A stretch of DNA of 64,000 nt from Deltaproteobacteria bacterium (lineage in GTDB: Bacteria; Myxococcota_A; UBA9160; UBA4427), in NCBI GenBank assembly GCA_002719955.1, contig PBFW01000016.1, positions 1 through 64,000 on the forward strand, read 5' to 3'. The number at the start of each line of letters is the position of its first letter. Position 1 is the first letter of the stretch. A program made the position numbers and the translations under genes. Under the pieces are notes generated by a model. That model ran no database searches and was not told where the DNA came from. It worked only from the letters and a program-made list of their open reading frames with translations. Of the stretch, positions 12,051 through 21,833 are shown piece after piece.

Positions 12051-12686
12051 ATGCCCTTCGGCCGACCTCTCCCCCTCCGCTTCTACACCCGCGATGCTCG
12101 CCGCGTCGCCGCCGAATTGATTGGCTGTCGAATCCTTCATCGCCTCGAAGACGGCGAACGACTCGTGGTTCGAATCACCGAGGTCGAGGCCTATCTCGGT
12201 GAAGGCAGCGACCCGGCCTCCCACGCCCACCTGGGCCCGACGGCGCGCAACCGCTCGATGTTCGGACCCGCTGGACGTCTCTACACCTACCGCAGCTACG
12301 GGATCCACACGTGTGTCAACGTCGTGTGTGAAACGAAGGGTCGAGCGGCCGCCGTCCTGCTGCGGGCGGCAGAACCGATCGAGGGCCACGATCGAATGTC
12401 GCAGCATCGGGGGCTCTGCGCGGACGCGAATCCGGCGCTGATCGCCGTCGGTCCGGGCCGGCTCGCCCAGGCCCTCGGACTCCGGGTCGAAGACGACGGC
12501 CAGAGCCTGCTCCGCTCCCCACTCACGCTCCATCCGCCGGAACCGGCGACGGCCCCGCAGCGGGTCGATCGCGGTCCGCGCGTTGGGATCACGAAAGCCA
12601 GTGACCTGGCCTATCGATTCTTTGAATCCGAGAGCGACTGGGTTTCGACGTTTCGGCGGGGCGCCCCGAAACGCCACGCGCCCTGA
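12051..12686 (+). CDS. DNA-3-methyladenine glycosylase (AAG/MPG type)
   Basis: Base-excision repair glycosylase of the AAG/MPG fold, removing alkylated purines. Visible family marks are LIGCRILHR, ITEVEAYLGEGSDPASHA (catalytic Glu in TEVEAY), RNRSMFGPAGRLYTYRSYGIH and CVNVVCE, with GPGRLAQALGL near the C terminus. I start at ATG 12051, giving 211 residues, a normal length; the open frame extends to 11865, but the extra residues do not look like the family and would overlap the sucA start. An alternative ATG is at 12024. It is divergent from sucA and convergent with the cupin gene that follows. Confidence 0.93.
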   Translation: MPFGRPLPLRFYTRDARRVAAELIGCRILHRLEDGERLVVRITEVEAYLGEGSDPASHAHLGPTARNRSMFGPAGRLYTYRSYGIHTCVNVVCETKGRAAAVLLRAAEPIEGHDRMSQHRGLCADANPALIAVGPGRLAQALGLRVEDDGQSLLRSPLTLHPPEPATAPQRVDRGPRVGITKASDLAYRFFESESDWVSTFRRGAPKRHAP

Positions 12687-12709
12687 CCGGATCGCGCACC
12701 CGAGAGCGG

Positions 12710-13078
12710 CTATTTCTTGCCGGGCCCCGGCGCGAGAATCGCCGAAACGACGAGGCGCTCGTCGCCATCGTTGCGAATGCCGTGGGGGACGCCCGAGGGC
12801 GCGATCAGCATCACGCCGGGTTCCATCGCGAGTTCGCGATCTTCGAGCAGAAAAGTCCCCTTCCCGACGAGCACCTGATAGACCTTGTCCATCCCCTCGT
12901 GGACATGCAGCGCGTGCTCCTGCCCCGCTTCGAAGCTGTTGAGCCCGACGAGGATCCGGTCGGATTCGAAGAGCGTTGACTTTCCCATCTTCTCGGTCTT
13001 GAAAGCGGCGAAGGCTTGCGGGCGAAACGGCTCGGGGTGTTCGGGCAGATCGGGCATGGGGTCTCTTTCCGCGCTCAC
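12710..13078 (-). CDS. Cupin-domain protein (122 aa)
   Basis: Small single-domain cupin. The metal-binding first motif is around GQEHALHVHEGMDKVYQVLVG (His-x-His and Glu/Lys region) and the second is PSGVPHGIRNDGDERLVV. Such proteins bind a divalent metal and range from enzymes to binding proteins; I cannot assign a reaction. A shorter start at Met8 (13055-13057) is equally possible. It shares the minus strand with the upstream alpha/beta hydrolase (gap 15 bases), so the two are likely co-transcribed. Confidence 0.82.
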   Translation of the reverse strand: MSAERDPMPDLPEHPEPFRPQAFAAFKTEKMGKSTLFESDRILVGLNSFEAGQEHALHVHEGMDKVYQVLVGKGTFLLEDRELAMEPGVMLIAPSGVPHGIRNDGDERLVVSAILAPGPGKK

Positions 13079-13093
13079 TCGAGAGCGCTCGTA

Positions 13094-14014
13094 TCAAGGG
13101 TTCTCCATCCACTCGTCGACGAGTTTCAGGACGTGTTCGGGTTCCTCGAGCGGAAAGAGGTGTCCGACGTCCAGACCCTCCACCCGCGCGCGCATCATGC
13201 GTGAAGCGACCTCTTCGAAATATTCGCGCGAGAAATCGCTCCGCTCTGCGTAAACGATCACCACATCGGCCAGCACCCCCTCGACCCCCTCGACCACGGC
13301 GCTCGTGCCACCCGCCCCAAAAATAGCCGCTTCGATCTCGCGATCGCATTTGAGGGTGATCTCACCATCCGCCGTCGGCCTCATCCCCTCTCCAACGTAG
13401 AGAGCGAGCGCCTCGGGTGTGAAATCCGAAAAGAGCGCGCGTGATCGACAATGCTCAAAAGCCGCTTCGTAGGACGGAAATCGATCGCGGCGCTCGCGCG
13501 TCTTCGCGACGAGGGCCGAGGCGTTCGAACGCGACCGATCTTCATCGGTCAGCGGCGGCAGGATCACCGGATCACAGAGAAGGAGTCGCTCGAACTTCGC
13601 CGGATTCGCGCTCGCGGCTCTCAGGAAGAGCGCGCCACCGAAAGAATGTCCGATACCAAAGGCGACGCGTTCGTGCCCCGTCAGCGAGAGCAACGCGTCG
13701 ATGGCGCTGTCGAGATCCGCTGCCAGGGTCTGCCACCCGTAGGGATCCGTCCCTTCTCCCGGCGAAACGGACGTCGAGTCGCCGTGTCCACGCGCGTCGA
13801 TCGAAACGACGCGGAATCGATCGCTCAGCCCCTTCGCGATGGGGGCCAGCGAGGCCGCGCAGAAACCATTCGCGTGATGCAAGACGACGAGATCTCCCTC
13901 GCCCCCCCAGTCGAGGAGAGCGAGTTCGACCTCGCTCGAGGCACCCTTCATGCGCCTCCGTGTCACGCCATCGAGCAGCGCCCGGGCGTGCGCCCAGGTC
14001 TCCTCCCAGTTCAT
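13094..14014 (-). CDS. Alpha/beta-fold hydrolase (306 aa)
   Basis: Serine hydrolase of the alpha/beta fold. HHANGFCA forms the oxyanion-hole strand/loop, DARGHGDS follows strand 4, and the nucleophile elbow is GIGHSFGGAL. The C-terminal DVGHLFPLEEPEHV supplies the catalytic His. Substrate unknown; esters or lactones are typical. The open frame extends to 14119, but I prefer ATG 14012-14014, which has AGGGAG about six bases upstream and begins just before the helical N terminus. It probably forms a unit with the cupin gene downstream and is divergent from the Nudix gene. Confidence 0.87.
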   Translation of the reverse strand: MNWEETWAHARALLDGVTRRRMKGASSEVELALLDWGGEGDLVVLHHANGFCAASLAPIAKGLSDRFRVVSIDARGHGDSTSVSPGEGTDPYGWQTLAADLDSAIDALLSLTGHERVAFGIGHSFGGALFLRAASANPAKFERLLLCDPVILPPLTDEDRSRSNASALVAKTRERRDRFPSYEAAFEHCRSRALFSDFTPEALALYVGEGMRPTADGEITLKCDREIEAAIFGAGGTSAVVEGVEGVLADVVIVYAERSDFSREYFEEVASRMMRARVEGLDVGHLFPLEEPEHVLKLVDEWMENP

Positions 14015-14139
14015 CTCGGTCTCCCTCGAAGCACTCAAGACAAGAATTCCTTTCTCAACCATTCTCCGGACGAAATGCCTGCTGACGCGCTCTCGCCCGC
14101 GCGTTCCGATCGCTTCCAAACACCCTATGCTTCGGCCCC

Positions 14140-14772
14140 GTGACGATCCGGCCCCATTCTTTCGACGAAGCCCTGCGCGCCCGGGTCGATGCCAACCTCG
14201 CTGGCTTCGAACGTCGGGCTCATCCCGATCCCGACCTGCGACCCGCCGCCGTCGCGCTCATCATCACCGCCGACGACGCGGGAGAGGCCTCTTTTCTGAT
14301 CACTCGCCGCACCTCGCGCCTCAAGAACCACGCCGGCCAATGGGCACTACCGGGGGGACGCCTCGACGAGGGCGAGAACCCCGTCCAGGCCGCCCTGCGC
14401 GAGACCAATGAGGAGATCGGACTCAAACTCGATCCGAAAAACGTTCTTGGCCTGCTCGACGATTTCCCGACGCGATCCGGCTTTCGGATGACGCCCATCG
14501 TCTGTTGGGCCGAGCCGGGCCAGACCCTACGTCCTAATCCCGACGAGGTCGAGCGACTCCACGTCGTACCCCTCAGAGAACTCGAAAAGCCGGAGGTGCC
14601 CGTGCTCCGGAATATCCCCGAGAGCGACCGCCCGCTCCTCTCGATTCCGATGCTCGGGACTCTCATCCACAGCCCCACCGCGGCCGTTCTCTTCCAGATG
14701 CGCGAGGTGGCCCTTCACGGGCGACATACCCGCGTCGCTCATTACGAGCAGCCCGTCTTCGCCTGGAAATAA
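14140..14772 (+). CDS. Nudix hydrolase, CoA-diphosphatase-like
   Basis: Nudix pyrophosphohydrolase of 210 residues with a GTG start at 14140. The Nudix box begins GGRLDEGENPVQAALRET and continues NEEIGL, matching GX5EX7REUXEEXGU. It is preceded by FLITRRTSRLKNHAGQWALPGG, and this RR-x5-L-x2-H-x-GQ context resembles CoA/acyl-CoA pyrophosphatases (NudL family). That activity would suit a region full of acyl-CoA enzymes, but substrate assignment is inference. An enoyl-CoA hydratase gene follows 32 bases downstream on the same strand. Confidence 0.9.
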   Translation: MTIRPHSFDEALRARVDANLAGFERRAHPDPDLRPAAVALIITADDAGEASFLITRRTSRLKNHAGQWALPGGRLDEGENPVQAALRETNEEIGLKLDPKNVLGLLDDFPTRSGFRMTPIVCWAEPGQTLRPNPDEVERLHVVPLRELEKPEVPVLRNIPESDRPLLSIPMLGTLIHSPTAAVLFQMREVALHGRHTRVAHYEQPVFAWK

Positions 14773-14804
14773 GAAGGCCCGAACACAGAGAGAGGGATCC
14801 ATCG

Positions 14805-15602
14805 ATGGCCGAGGCGTTACTGATCGAACGCAGGGGACGCGTCGCAACGCTCATCAACAACGATGCGCCGCGCAACCGCATGACCCTCGAGTTCATGGAC
14901 GAATTGGAGGGAGCGATCGGCCAGATCGCCAGGGATGACTCGATCGGGGCCGTCGTCCTCCGCGGTGCGGGCGATGAACATTTCTCGGTCGGGATGAATC
15001 TCAAGCAATTCGGCGAAGGCGTGAAGGCGAAAGGCAGCTTCTGGGGCGTGCTCGATCAGAGACTGCGCGTCATCAAGGCGATCGAGAATCTGCCGAAACC
15101 CGCGATCGCGACGCTCTATGGGTATTGTCTTGGCGGTGGGCTCGAACTTCCCCTCGGCTGCCATTTCCGACTCGCCGCCGAGGAGGGCACCCGGATCGGA
15201 TTGCCGGAGATGGACCTCGGGACGCTGCCCGCATGGGGCGGAACGGCCCGACTCACACGATGCGTCGGTCGCGATGCGGCCCTCGACATGATCCTGCGCG
15301 GGAAGAAGATCTCGGGACCCGAGGCGCATCGCATCGGTCTCGTTCAGGAGGTCTGGCCGAACGACGAACTCCAGGCGCGCGCCCTGGATCTGGCGCAGGA
15401 ACTCGCGGCCCAACCCTCCGCGGCCGTCGCCGGCGTCCTGGCCTGTGTCGTCGGCGCGGGCGAACGATCGCTCGACGAGGCGATCATGGCCGAGCGGGCA
15501 GCCGTCGAGGCGACCTGGGGCACAGCCGATCAGCAGGAGGGCATGCGCGCCTTTCTCGAGAAACGACCGCCGCGTTTCCATCCCGAAGCCGATCACGGCT
15601 AA
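14805..15602 (+). CDS. Enoyl-CoA hydratase/isomerase family protein (265 aa)
   Basis: Crotonase-fold protein, probably hydrating or isomerising an enoyl-CoA. The oxyanion-hole segments are FSVGMNLKQF and YGYCLGGGLELPLGC; the second catalytic region is IGLPEMDLGTLPAWGGTARL, where the Glu in LPE matches a hydratase catalytic residue. ATG 14805 follows an AGAGGGATCC-type ribosome binding site. It likely lies in an operon with the upstream Nudix gene and possibly the SnoaL-like gene downstream (88-base gap). Confidence 0.93.
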   Translation: MAEALLIERRGRVATLINNDAPRNRMTLEFMDELEGAIGQIARDDSIGAVVLRGAGDEHFSVGMNLKQFGEGVKAKGSFWGVLDQRLRVIKAIENLPKPAIATLYGYCLGGGLELPLGCHFRLAAEEGTRIGLPEMDLGTLPAWGGTARLTRCVGRDAALDMILRGKKISGPEAHRIGLVQEVWPNDELQARALDLAQELAAQPSAAVAGVLACVVGAGERSLDEAIMAERAAVEATWGTADQQEGMRAFLEKRPPRFHPEADHG

Positions 15603-15690
15603 CGCGTGCGCGGCGACGCTGCCCTCGATCCACGATCGATGAGGCGCCGATTCGATCGCCCCTTGCAGACGACCCGAAAGGAATCTCCCC

Positions 15691-16143
15691 GTGCTCAGTC
15701 AACAGGAACTCTCCGATCGAGCCGAGATCCAGGACCTGATCGTCGGCGAAGCGAGCGCCATGGATCGGCGCGACTGGGAGCGCTGGCAAGCCTGCTTCAC
15801 ACCCGATGCGGCGATCGACTATTCCAAGAACGATGGCGCGGTCGGGACGCCCGCCGAAGTCGCCGTCTGGCTCGCCAGCGTGCTCGGCCGATTTCGTTCC
15901 TACCAGCACCTGTCTTCGAACGCGGAAATCGACCTCGAGGGTGACACAGCGAAGATCCGGACGATGCAATATATCGCGGTAAATATGGACGCCTCGGGTG
16001 GCGAGCGCGTCGTCTTCTCGGGAATCTGGTTCCACGACGAAGTCGTTCGCACGCCCCGAGGCTGGCGAATCACGAAACGCTACGAAGAGCTGGCCTGGCG
16101 GCACAATTTCCCCTCGGATTTCGTGCCGCCCATCGCGAATTAG
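15691..16143 (+). CDS. SnoaL/NTF2-like protein (150 aa)
   Basis: Small alpha+beta barrel protein of the SnoaL-like (NTF2 superfamily) group. The N-terminal helix RAEIQDLIVGEASAMDRRDW and FTPDAAIDYS are typical, followed by the antiparallel sheet (IRTMQYIAVNM, RVVFSGIWFHDEVV, WRITKRYEELAW). These folds serve as ester cyclases, dehydratases or ligand binders; function not assignable. The start is GTG at 15691 with AAAGGAAT upstream. It is similar in general layout to the 28318-28791 gene. Confidence 0.82.
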   Translation: MLSQQELSDRAEIQDLIVGEASAMDRRDWERWQACFTPDAAIDYSKNDGAVGTPAEVAVWLASVLGRFRSYQHLSSNAEIDLEGDTAKIRTMQYIAVNMDASGGERVVFSGIWFHDEVVRTPRGWRITKRYEELAWRHNFPSDFVPPIAN

Positions 16144-16191
16144 CCGGAACTCCGCCTCCGCAGAGCTACGGAAAACCGTGGAGCTCGAGCA

Positions 16192-17706
16192 TTAGTTGAC
16201 CGCGCGGTCGTGTCCTTCCCAGTAGGGCTCCCTCAGCTCACGCTTCAAGAATTTTCCCGGGCCGGATTTGGGCAGCACCTCGTCGTGCAGGTCGATGCCC
16301 TTCGGAACCTTGTAGCCCCCCAGAGATTCCCGACAGAACGCCACCAGATCCTCACTCCCGACGCCCTCCGTCCCGGGCCGCAGATGCACCGCGGCATAGA
16401 CGGCCTCGCCCCACTTCTCGTCGGGCACGCCGAAGACCGCTGCCTCGAGCACATCGGGGTGTCGGTAGAGAACCTCTTCGACCTCCGTCGAGTACACGTT
16501 CTCACCGCCGGACACGATCATATCCTTCGAGCGGTCGACCAGGAAGAGGTAGCCCTCCTCGTCCAGGTACCCGAGATCCCCGGTCCAATAGGCGCCCTCT
16601 CGAAGGACCGACGCCGTCTCTTCGGGCTTGTTCCAGTAGCCCTTCATCACCGTCGGGCCGCGCACAACGACCTCCCCGACCTCCCCCGTCGGCAGCGAAC
16701 ACCCATTCTCCCCAAGGATCCCGACCCCGACGCCCAGCATCGGCTGTCCGCAGGAACGAACCCGGTCCGTGTCGAGCAGCTCTTCCTCGTGCCGCGAGAT
16801 CGTCGCGAGCGGAGAGAGTTCCGTCGCGCCATAGACTTCGATCAGCTCGGCCGAGGGAATCGCCTCACACACGCGGCGCAAGACACCGCTCGCGATGGGG
16901 GAGCCACCATGCGCGATAAATTTCAGTGTGTGCGTCCTCCGCGGGCGCGCCATCTGCTCTTCCGCGAGCGCCGAGAGCATCGTCGGCACCCCGAGCGTGC
17001 CGGTACAAGCTTCGCTTTCGATCAGGTCGAGGGCGCCCTCGGGCGTGAAGGTCGGCAAAATCACCTGCTTCGCCCCACTCCAGATATTCCCCAGCACCGC
17101 ATTCGATCCCGCGGCGTGAAAGAGGGGAGCCATCACCAGGATCGAGTCGGTCTTCTGATGCGGAACATGGGCCATGAAATGGAAGCTGTTCGAGATCAGG
17201 TTGCGATGTGTGAGCATGACGCCCTTGGACGCACCCGTCGTCCCGCCCGTATAGAAGAGTCCGGCGAGATCGTTCTCCTCGCCCCCCTCTCCCAACGCTC
17301 TCTCGTCCGCCGCCGCCAGCAGAGATTCGTATTCGTCGGGAATCCGGATGACGCGCTCGACACAATCCGCGAGCTTGCCGGGGTCGCGGTCGGTCAGGAG
17401 GAAGCGTGCCCCCGAATCATTCAGCGCGTAGACCAGCTCGGGTTCGGCGTGACGCGTATTGAGCGGTACGACCACCCGACCCGCGGCGGGCACACCGACA
17501 TAGACCTCGATATATCGATGGCCATTATCCGCCCAGATCGCGACCCGCTCGCCCCGTTCGACCCCGAGCGATTCGAGGACGCCTCCGAGACGGCGACAGC
17601 GGGACCCGAGCTCCGAGAAGGTGTGTCGTGTCTCCCCGCAGACCGTCGCGATTCGGCCTGCCGCAACCCGGTTCGCGTGGATCAGCGGGTCGGCAATCGT
17701 GTTCAT
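16192..17706 (-). CDS. AMP-forming acyl-CoA synthetase (504 aa)
   Basis: ANL-superfamily ligase that activates a carboxylate as acyl-AMP and transfers it to CoA. The P-loop motif [18 protein letters not shown], the A5 motif [10 protein letters not shown], the A7/A8 region [32 protein letters not shown] and the C-terminal catalytic Lys in [14 protein letters not shown] are all present. Length is typical of fatty-acyl or aryl-acid CoA ligases; the substrate is not evident. It lies upstream of no clear operon partner (68-base gap to the SPFH gene on the same strand). Confidence 0.94.
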   Translation of the reverse strand: [504 protein letters not shown]

Positions 17707-17774
17707 GGGCGCTCCGTGGGGGCCTACAACGTGTCGGATCGAGATGCGAAACGAACGCCCCCCGACACGCTCGC

Positions 17775-18665
17775 CTAACGCTTCTGCGTCGCGACATCCC
17801 CGAGGTGCATGAGCGGCAGCGGCGAGGACGAGTTCGAATCCATGAAGTAGAGCTTCGCCGCTGGATCCGTAGCCATCTTCTTGAGCGCTTCGAGCGATTG
17901 GAGCTGGATATAGGCCGGGTTGCCGGACGCGGCCTTGTTGATCGTCGCGATCTCGTAGGCCTTGGCCTCCGACAGAATGCGAATTCGCTTGGAGTCCTCC
18001 TCCGCTGCCCGAAAAGAGGCTTCTGCCAGAGCGACCTGCTGTTCCTGCTCGAGCTTCACGCGTTCGAGTTCGGCGCGCTGGCGTTCGACTTCCTGTTCGC
18101 GTTCTTTCTTGCGGCCGATCGCCTCGGCGAGCACGGTCGGAAGATTGATATTCCGAAGCAGAACGGACTCAACGATGATGCCCTTGTCAGCGACGTACGC
18201 GGACAACTCCTCCGTGAGCAGGAGCGCCAGCCGGTCCCGCACTTCGTCCTTGAAGAGATCCTCGGCGCGATCGATCTTCGTGCCGAGTTCGCGGACGAGG
18301 GATCGGGCCTTCGGGTGGAGGTGCACGGCGACCATTCGCTCCTTGTCGCCGGTATCGCGAAAGATCTCCGGCGCGCGAGCTGAATCGAGACGCCATTGAA
18401 TCGAGAGATCGACCTTCGAGAGCAGCTGATCCCGGGTCGGCATCTCGAGCTGCGAGATCTTGAACGAGTCCTGACGAGCGTCGAGATCGGCCCAGGAAAG
18501 GAAGGGGCTCACGAAGTGAAGGCCTTCTGGATAGGGGCTCGCCTGGACCTCGCCGAAGAGGATGGCGACGCCGACATGACCCGCCGGGACGGAATGAAGA
18601 AAGCGCTGACCGAACATGAGCACGAGCAGAGCTACGATTGCGACGGATGCGAGTTTGGGATTCAC
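17775..18665 (-). CDS. SPFH/prohibitin-family membrane protein
   Basis: Prohibitin-like protein of 296 residues. An N-terminal hydrophobic anchor (about residues 5-20, VAIVALLVLMFGQRFL) is followed by the SPFH domain (VPAGHVGVAILFGEVQ, YPEGLHFVSPFLSW) and a long coiled coil rich in Glu/Arg/Gln (about residues 185-235). Members form large membrane-associated rings and, as HflK/HflC, restrain FtsH; no ftsH or hflX is nearby here. The short C-terminal tail after the coil is unusual only in its Ser/Pro content. It sits among CoA-metabolism genes with no visible functional link. Confidence 0.9.
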   Translation of the reverse strand: MNPKLASVAIVALLVLMFGQRFLHSVPAGHVGVAILFGEVQASPYPEGLHFVSPFLSWADLDARQDSFKISQLEMPTRDQLLSKVDLSIQWRLDSARAPEIFRDTGDKERMVAVHLHPKARSLVRELGTKIDRAEDLFKDEVRDRLALLLTEELSAYVADKGIIVESVLLRNINLPTVLAEAIGRKKEREQEVERQRAELERVKLEQEQQVALAEASFRAAEEDSKRIRILSEAKAYEIATINKAASGNPAYIQLQSLEALKKMATDPAAKLYFMDSNSSSPLPLMHLGDVATQKR

Positions 18666-18777
18666 GATTCCCCCCCTACCAAGATCGAGTTGATGTCGGG
18701 CGCAACTCTAACCTATCCGACGTGGTCGAGCAGAACCCTCATCGGAGTGGGCGGCGCTCAGCAAAACGCGCCCCGAA

Positions 18778-19929
18778 TCAGGCGATCGCCTTCTCATCCT
18801 TCAGCTTCGCGATCTCCGCGCCGCTGAATCCGAAGGAGGCGAGCACATCGTCCGTGTGCTGCCCCGCATGCGCCGGCGGCCGGCCGAGTTCCGTGGGCGT
18901 TCGACTGAATCGCGGCGACGGGGCCGGCTGAACGAGCCCGTGGGACTCGACATAGGTCTTGCGGTGCTTGATATGGGGGTGGTTCGGCGCCTCCTCCATC
19001 GAGAGCACCGGTGCAAAGCAGATATCCGTACCTTCCATCAGCGCGCACCACTGGTCCCGGGTCTGGGTCCTGAAAAGCGTCTCGAAGCGCGCCTTGAGCA
19101 GCGGCCACCCCGATTTATCCATCTGCTGGGGCAGGTCGTCATCCTTCAAGCCGAGCTTTTCGAGCAGCTCCGCATAAAACTGGGGCTCGATCGACCCGAG
19201 CGAAATATATTTCCCATCGCTCGTTTCGTAGGTGTCGTAGAAATGCGCGCCGGTATCGAGAATATTGGTCCCGCGACCGCCGGTGCCGTGTGCGCCCATG
19301 GCCTTCATCCCGTGGAAGAAGGCCATCAACGTAGAGGCCCCATCGACCATCGCGGCGTCGACGACCTGCCCCTTGCCGGAGCGAGCGCGCTCGACGAGCG
19401 CCGAGGCGATTCCGAAGGCCAGGACCATGCCGCCGCCGCCGAAGTCGCCCACCAGATTCAGCGGCGGGACGGGATTCTGTCCCATGCGGCCGATCGGCTC
19501 GAGCGCCCCGGCGAGCGCGATGTAGTTGATGTCGTGACCGGCGGCTTGCGCCATCGGTCCCTCCTGCCCCCAACCGGTCATGCGACCGAAGACCAGCTTG
19601 GGGTTTCGCGCAAGGCAGACGTCGGGACCGAGGCCGAGGCGTTCCATCACGCCGGGTCGGAACCCCTCGATCAGCACATCCGCCTGCTCGACCATCTTGA
19701 GCACGGCCTCGACCCCTTCGGGTCGCTTGAGATCGACGCCGACACTGCGGCGGCCACGTGCGATGACATCGACGGAGGGCTCGCTCGGAACTTGCTCCTG
19801 CACGCTCCCGGCACGGTCGATTCTCACCACGTCCGCGCCCATATCGGAAAGCATCATTCCGCAGAAAGGCCCGGGGCCGATACCCGCTACTTCCAAAACC
19901 GTTATGCCCGCGAGGGGACCCTTCGACAT
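18778..19929 (-). CDS. CaiB/BaiF family protein, alpha-methylacyl-CoA racemase-like
   Basis: Class III CoA-transferase fold protein of 383 residues. The motifs [18 protein letters not shown] and [15 protein letters not shown] match the His and Asp catalytic pair of alpha-methylacyl-CoA racemases better than formyl-CoA transferases. The probable role is therefore epimerising 2-methyl-branched acyl-CoAs, as in degradation of isoprenoid or steroid side chains. The start at ATG 19927-19929 has GGAGAGAAA upstream; the open frame to 19995 lacks family resemblance. It lies between two acyl-CoA ligases on the same strand. Confidence 0.9.
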   Translation of the reverse strand: MSKGPLAGITVLEVAGIGPGPFCGMMLSDMGADVVRIDRAGSVQEQVPSEPSVDVIARGRRSVGVDLKRPEGVEAVLKMVEQADVLIEGFRPGVMERLGLGPDVCLARNPKLVFGRMTGWGQEGPMAQAAGHDINYIALAGALEPIGRMGQNPVPPLNLVGDFGGGGMVLAFGIASALVERARSGKGQVVDAAMVDGASTLMAFFHGMKAMGAHGTGGRGTNILDTGAHFYDTYETSDGKYISLGSIEPQFYAELLEKLGLKDDDLPQQMDKSGWPLLKARFETLFRTQTRDQWCALMEGTDICFAPVLSMEEAPNHPHIKHRKTYVESHGLVQPAPSPRFSRTPTELGRPPAHAGQHTDDVLASFGFSGAEIAKLKDEKAIA

Positions 19930-20046
19930 CGATTTCTCTCCATCCGCTCGTCCGTTCAGTTTCACGCTCACCGGTTCACCCGGGGCTGCGAGCATACCGG
20001 ATTCGGGCCTCGCCGCGGGGCGGCATCAGAGACCCTCTCTTAATCC

Positions 20047-21765
20047 CTACTCCTCCTGGTACGCGTTCTCCGCTTCCCCCAGCAGAACCGCCTTCAGGAC
20101 CTTGCCGGTGGCATTCCGCGGGAGCGGCTCCTCACGAATCTCGACGTGGGTCGGGACCTTGTAGTATGCAAGCGTCTCCGCAGTGAACTCCTGCAGTTGC
20201 TTCGGATCGAGACGTTTACCCTGCCGGGGAATGACGATCGCCTTCACCTCCTGACCGAGTTCACGGTGATCGACCCCGACGACGGCGACCTCTTCCACAT
20301 CCGGATGGTCATCGATGCGATTCTCGATCTCAAGGGGATAGATATTTTCGCCGCCGCGAATGATCATGTCGCGTTTGCGGGAAGCCAGGAAGAGCAGCCC
20401 CTCACGCATCTGGCCGATATCACCCGTGCGCAGCCAACCATCGTCGAAAAAGGCTTCCTTGGTCGCGTCGGGATTGCGCCAATAGCCGAGCATGACATTG
20501 GCCCCCCGCACGCAGATATTGCCGTCCTCGCCGTCCGGCAGGCGCCGGCCCTCGTCATCGAAGATGGCGACGTCGTTGCCCGGAAGCGTCCGGCCCGCGG
20601 TCTCGGGATTCGCTTCGAGAACGTCTCCCACGGCCATCGAACAGAGCCCACCACACTCGGTGAGTCCGTAGCCGACATTGAAATCGCGGGTCGCCTGCGG
20701 GAGTTTCTGGCGCAGGGTGCGCTGAAGATCGGGCGAGAAGCGCGACCCCCCGCCCCCCATCGAGCGCACCTGGCGGAAACGATCGGGATCGAAGCTCGGA
20801 TGTTCGATCAATCGCCAGAGCTGGGTCGTGATCCCGCCCCAGCGCGTCACGTCTTCGTCGAGCGTGAGCTTCATGATCTTCTCGGGATCGAAGCGACCGG
20901 TCGTCCAGACCGTCTTCATGCCCGTGGCCGGCCCCATGAGCGCCCCGGACTGGAAGCCCGAGACGTGGAAGAGCGGATTCGAAGTAATCCCGACCAGCGG
21001 AGGCAACGCCGCCTCTTCCGGGGTCGGCGGGTTCATCAGGTATTTCAGGCCGCCATTGCAGAAATTCATCTGGAGGAAAGCGATGAAGTTGCGATGCGAC
21101 ATCATCGCGCCCTTCGGCCGCCCCGTGGTTCCGCTCGTGAACATGATCGCGGCGGGATCGTCCTCGGCGATCGGTGTGTCGGGCAATGCTACTTCCCGGT
21201 CGTAGGATTCGTACGCGGCGAACTCGTCTTCGATCACGACGGTCGGAACGCCGAGATCGTGCTCGGCCACCCGAGCGAGCCGCCCGCGATCCCCGAACAA
21301 GAGATCCGGCTCCGAGAGCGAAAGGCCGTAGAGGACTTCGTCTCCCTGCCACCAGCCATTCATGGCCACGACGGTGCCACCCAGAACGAGGGTGGCCCAT
21401 GCCGCCAGGATCCACTCGGGCCGATTGGCGGCCAGGATCGCGACCCGACTGCCCTTTCCGATGCCGTGCTTGTCTCGCAGCGCCGCCGCCACCGAGGCGA
21501 CGATCCGCTCGTGCTCCGCGAATTGCCAGCGTTCACCGGTGTCCCAGACCGCCAGCTCCGCTTCCCCGAACTCGACCGACTTCTCGAGGATTTCGCGCAG
21601 GGAGCGGAAGCGGTTCTTGAAAACCGGCATCATGATGCCGTTCACGTCCTCATCCGCGAGTTCGAAGGGACTCCCGGGCCCCGTGATCGCCTTGACGGCG
21701 TCCTGGTAGGACATCTTGGGAGCAATCGTCTGCGGGTCGGAATCTGAAACGGGGGGCGGGCTCAT
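20047..21765 (-). CDS. AMP-forming acyl-CoA synthetase (572 aa)
   Basis: ANL-superfamily acyl-CoA ligase. The P-loop is IMFTSGTTGRPKGAMMSHRN, with A5 motif YGLTECGGLC, A7/A8 LRTGDIGQ-RKRDMIIRGGENIYP, and C-terminal Lys in PLPRNATGKVLKAVL. It is longer than the 16192 ligase because of an N-terminal extension and an insert in the middle (the FCNGGLKYLMNPPTPEEA region). The start is ATG 21763-21765, preceded by a strong AGGAGGA; the track upstream to 21837 is unlikely to be translated. It is the upstream neighbour of the racemase-like gene (gap 117). Confidence 0.94.
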   Translation of the reverse strand: MSPPPVSDSDPQTIAPKMSYQDAVKAITGPGSPFELADEDVNGIMMPVFKNRFRSLREILEKSVEFGEAELAVWDTGERWQFAEHERIVASVAAALRDKHGIGKGSRVAILAANRPEWILAAWATLVLGGTVVAMNGWWQGDEVLYGLSLSEPDLLFGDRGRLARVAEHDLGVPTVVIEDEFAAYESYDREVALPDTPIAEDDPAAIMFTSGTTGRPKGAMMSHRNFIAFLQMNFCNGGLKYLMNPPTPEEAALPPLVGITSNPLFHVSGFQSGALMGPATGMKTVWTTGRFDPEKIMKLTLDEDVTRWGGITTQLWRLIEHPSFDPDRFRQVRSMGGGGSRFSPDLQRTLRQKLPQATRDFNVGYGLTECGGLCSMAVGDVLEANPETAGRTLPGNDVAIFDDEGRRLPDGEDGNICVRGANVMLGYWRNPDATKEAFFDDGWLRTGDIGQMREGLLFLASRKRDMIIRGGENIYPLEIENRIDDHPDVEEVAVVGVDHRELGQEVKAIVIPRQGKRLDPKQLQEFTAETLAYYKVPTHVEIREEPLPRNATGKVLKAVLLGEAENAYQEE

Positions 21766-21833
21766 GCGGATCCTCCTCTTCCCCATCTTAGGCGCTGTTG
21801 CCCTCCTCGACGACCGCCCGGGCGGTCGCCCCT

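Noticed and set aside
11895..13349. 484-codon minus-strand frame across glycosylase and cupin genes
   Set aside because: Arg/Gly-rich shadow of the real genes, with no motif.
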